A DNA stretch of 64,000 nucleotides, taken from assembly GCA_910586855.1 (NCBI GenBank), contig CAJUJH010000003.1:62001-126000 (forward strand), in the 5' to 3' direction. A program made the position numbers and the translations under genes. Source of the stretch: Candidatus Gastranaerophilales bacterium. Lineage in GTDB: Bacteria; Cyanobacteriota; Vampirovibrionia; Gastranaerophilales; Gastranaerophilaceae. This document shows positions 62,261-64,000 of this stretch, piece after piece. Under the pieces are notes generated by a model that made no database searches, was not told the origin of the DNA, and saw nothing but the letters and a program-made list of their open reading frames with translations. Every line of letters begins with the position of its first letter. Position 1 is the stretch's first letter.

Positions 62261-62539
62261 ATGATAGAAGGCTTTAAAGATAAAGAAGCAGAAAAAATAT
62301 TTAATGGTGAAATATCCAAAAAATACAGAAATATAGAAAAAATTGCAAAAAGAAAACTTGATATGCTTCATTTTGCGCATAAAGAGCAAGATTTAACAGC
62401 ACCGCCGTCAAACAGACTTGAGTCATTAAAGGGCAATTTAAAAGGTTTTTATTCTATCAGAATAAATGACCAGTTTAGAATTGTATTTAAATTCCAAAAC
62501 GGCACAGCCTATGATGTCCAAATTATGGACTATCACTAA
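62261..62539 (+). CDS. higB: HigB-type RelE/ParE-superfamily toxin
   Basis: The 92-aa protein has the HigB layout: EGFKDKEAEKIFNGEISKKY, an AKRKLDMLHFA helix, PPSNRLESLKG, YSIRINDQFRIVFKF and VQIMDYH. Toxins of this family are ribosome-dependent mRNA endonucleases. The toxin precedes the antitoxin, the HigBA order. It starts seven bases after the -10 box. Confidence 0.93.
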   Translation: MIEGFKDKEAEKIFNGEISKKYRNIEKIAKRKLDMLHFAHKEQDLTAPPSNRLESLKGNLKGFYSIRINDQFRIVFKFQNGTAYDVQIMDYH

Positions 62540-62554
62540 AGAAAGGAGATTTTC

Positions 62555-62839
62555 ATGATAAGACCCTACACACACCCGGGTGAAATATTATTGGAAGAAT
62601 TTGTTAAACCATACGGCTTAACTCAAAAACAGTTGTGCGAATATTTAAACGTTGGAATTAAGACTATAAGTGAAATCTATAACCAAAAAAGGGGAATAAG
62701 CCCTGTTATGGCTCTTAAATTATCCAAACTTTTTAATACAACGCCGGAATTTTGGCTTAACGCACAATCAAGCTATGACTTATATATAGCCTATGAAAAA
62801 CAAAAAAGCGAAATTGACAAAATCAAAAAAATTGCATAA
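62555..62839 (+). CDS. higA: HigA-type antitoxin
   Basis: The 94-aa protein has the HigA signature HPGEILLEEFVKPYGLTQ, an HTH (KQLCEYLNVGIKTISEI) and PEFWLNAQSSYDLY. It neutralises HigB and represses the shared promoter at 62226-62254. AAAGGAGA lies upstream. Its stop is 17 bases from the convergent gene at 62857. Confidence 0.93.
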   Translation: MIRPYTHPGEILLEEFVKPYGLTQKQLCEYLNVGIKTISEIYNQKRGISPVMALKLSKLFNTTPEFWLNAQSSYDLYIAYEKQKSEIDKIKKIA

Positions 62840-62856
62840 TAACTGCATAACCAATT

Positions 62857-63300
62857 TTACGTTATCTGAAACGGGCATTTAGAGCAGCGAGCTTTAGGGT
62901 GCAGCACTAAGTTATCCTCAAGGTCATACATCTTAGCCACACGAACAATAAGCTTATTCCCGCAAACAGGGCAAAGTGGTGCAAAGCCCTTATTTCCCTC
63001 ATTTTCAATAATTAAATTCTTTAATTCTTCAGTATCAGCTCCCGCCTTTGCGCCCCCAAAATGAAAATCTTCACTCTTTTCATAAAGTTTAACTTCAGAA
63101 AGCGTGGTTTTAAGCCCTTTTGCAAGTTTTTGCCTAACAGTGGACGATAAAAATAATTCGACCCCTGATTCAATATTTGCAATTTCATCAATTGTTAAAT
63201 TACATCTTTTGGCAAGCCCCGTCTGCGAAAGCCCCATCTTTTCTCTTGTTTCAGACACAAATTGCGCAAGTGTTGGATATTTTTTAACTTCTTTTTGCAA
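62857..63300 (-). CDS. HTH-zinc-ribbon regulator
   Basis: The start is TTG at 63300, with AAGGA seven bases upstream. The 147-aa protein has an Xre-type HTH (REKMGLSQTGLAKRCNLTID, recognition helix near EIANIESGVE) and a C-terminal zinc ribbon (CPVCGNKL and CSKCPF). The HTH/ribbon order suggests a metal- or redox-responsive regulator, but no target is visible. It lies downstream of secF, beyond a terminator, and is convergent with higA. Confidence 0.75.
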   Translation of the reverse strand: MQKEVKKYPTLAQFVSETREKMGLSQTGLAKRCNLTIDEIANIESGVELFLSSTVRQKLAKGLKTTLSEVKLYEKSEDFHFGGAKAGADTEELKNLIIENEGNKGFAPLCPVCGNKLIVRVAKMYDLEDNLVLHPKARCSKCPFQIT

Positions 63301-63321
63301 AACTTCTTCCTTTTTTAAATT

Positions 63322-63352
63322 AAAAGAGCGGTATGATTAATGCCGCCCTTTT
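63322..63352. terminator. Terminator after secF
   Basis: AAAAGAGCGG/CCGCCCTTTT form a 10-bp stem (one G-T type mismatch on one strand) with an 11-base loop and T-runs on both sides, 20 bases past the secF stop. Confidence 0.75.
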
Positions 63353-63372
63353 TTGTCAAATTTTTATAAAAA

Positions 63373-64000
63373 CTATGCTGCAGCTTTCTTTAGAGCTTTT
63401 TTATCTCTTATTTCTTTATCCCAGGCTAAAAGCACACTTGCAAAGAAAATACTTGAATATGTACCAACTGCAATACCTAAAATCATAGCAAAAATAAATT
63501 CTTTTGTGGTTGAACCGCCAAAGAAATAAAGTGCCCCTAAGGTTAAAAGGGTTGTAACTGAAGTATTCAAGCTTCTTGCTAAAGTTTGATTAACAGAAGC
63601 ATTTACAATCTCATTAAATGTGTATTTTTTAGCTAAAAATCTGTTATTTTCACGAACCCTGTCAAATACAACAATTGTATCGTGCACAGAAAAACCTACA
63701 ACAGTAAGTACTGCCGTTATAAATAAAGCATCCACATAAACATTTGAAAATATGGACATAATTGCAAATACACCGATTACAAACAAAGCATCATGTACAA
63801 GTGATAACAAAGTAATCACAGCATAATCCGTTTTAAACCTGAATGATATATAAACAACAATCCCTAAAAACGCTAAAAGCAACGCTACAACAGAATTTTT
63901 CAATAATTCAGAACCCAAAGACGGACCAACTGATGTTGTTTGGACAAGCTCGGCAGAATCAACGGTGCCGGATACTATATCGCTGATTTTATTTGTAGTT
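63373..64000 (-). CDS. secF: Protein-export membrane protein SecF, 5' part off the window
   Basis: The minus-strand frame is open to the right edge and shows about 208 C-terminal residues. It has VQTTSVGPSLGSELLKNSV, the conserved entry to the membrane domain, then FSVHDTIVVFDRVREN and LARSLNTSVTTLL, typical of SecF, with five hydrophobic segments and a basic tail. SecF works with SecD and uses the proton or sodium gradient to aid late steps of export. An in-frame TTG at 63918 is internal, not the start. Confidence 0.95.
   Translation of the reverse strand, partial: TTNKISDIVSGTVDSAELVQTTSVGPSLGSELLKNSVVALLLAFLGIVVYISFRFKTDYAVITLLSLVHDALFVIGVFAIMSIFSNVYVDALFITAVLTVVGFSVHDTIVVFDRVRENNRFLAKKYTFNEIVNASVNQTLARSLNTSVTTLLTLGALYFFGGSTTKEFIFAMILGIAVGTYSSIFFASVLLAWDKEIRDKKALKKAAA

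Noticed and set aside
1..64000. CRISPR array, prophage or transposase gene
   Set aside because: There are no regularly spaced repeats, no phage structural genes and no transposase or integrase motifs; the repeat elements present are non-coding.

Overview
The window is AT-rich, gene-dense bacterial chromosome with short gaps and many translationally coupled genes. Several traits point to a diderm related to Cyanobacteria. The ribosomal protein S5 core reads like the cyanobacterial form (WKEQVVQIRRVTKVVKGG). MlaE/MlaF/MlaD-type lipid-transport genes are followed by lpxK (lipid A), and there is an outer-membrane porin. There is no photosynthesis gene, and a glycogen synthase and a malic enzyme are present. 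My best guess is a gut-type non-photosynthetic relative (Gastranaerophilales/Melainabacteria). This is inference from gene content; no database search was possible. Layout, left half: 1-3400 holds secreted or hypothetical proteins, including an HEXXH metalloprotease-like protein and a paralogue that has lost the motif. 3600-7800 carries a polyprenyl-phosphate-sugar synthase, a GT39-type membrane glycosyltransferase and glgA. In the glgA leader sits an unannotated 24-residue hydrophobic peptide with a near-ideal ribosome binding site. 8000-10320 has bioB-ruvA and a TPR protein. 10449-13812 has an LCP cell-wall ligase and a CHASE2 diguanylate cyclase. 13813-15410 is the window's accessory patch: a gene remnant, a 294-bp foldback, a terminal-inverted-repeat element (second copy at 4381-4517), and a small Xre cassette between 79-bp direct repeats. 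15411-19496 is a co-directional run: ssb, a DUF1537-type sugar-acid kinase, a PdxA-type dehydrogenase, and a hybrid-cluster-protein homologue lacking every recognisable metal ligand. 19500-22477 is an opposite-strand island (zinc-ribbon membrane protein, HxxxDG acyltransferase, HSL-type hydrolase), possibly acquired. 22575-36849 runs pnp, a lipoprotein, TadE/TadG-like genes, polA, a secreted protein, priA, a giant fusion of one dead and one live UvrD-type helicase, and a separate RecB-type nuclease. Right half, mostly minus strand to 46833: map, adk, secY, rplO, rpmD and rpsE (an isolated fragment of the spc operon with internal terminators), malic enzyme, plsY, der, a sugar-transfer-type protein and two Xre regulators. 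46889-48288 contains a promoter-hairpin-terminator unit that looks like a small RNA, a small protein, a third Xre gene and another small protein under a consensus promoter. 48302-52980 is ribE, ribBA, a double GNAT protein and serA. 53075-58373 holds a DUF1796-type protein, an Xre gene with a nested-palindrome operator, MlaE, MlaF, MlaD and lpxK. 58375-64000 holds the porin divergent from rimP-nusA (with a terminator in its leader), a formyltransferase, the higBA toxin-antitoxin pair, an HTH-zinc-ribbon protein and the 3' part of secF. The most interesting items are the ligand-less hybrid cluster protein, the dead/live helicase fusion with its detached nuclease, the putative small RNA at 46924-47043, the leader peptide at 7855-7929, and the repeat-bounded Xre cassette beside ssb. 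No rRNA, tRNA, CRISPR array or transposase gene was seen.
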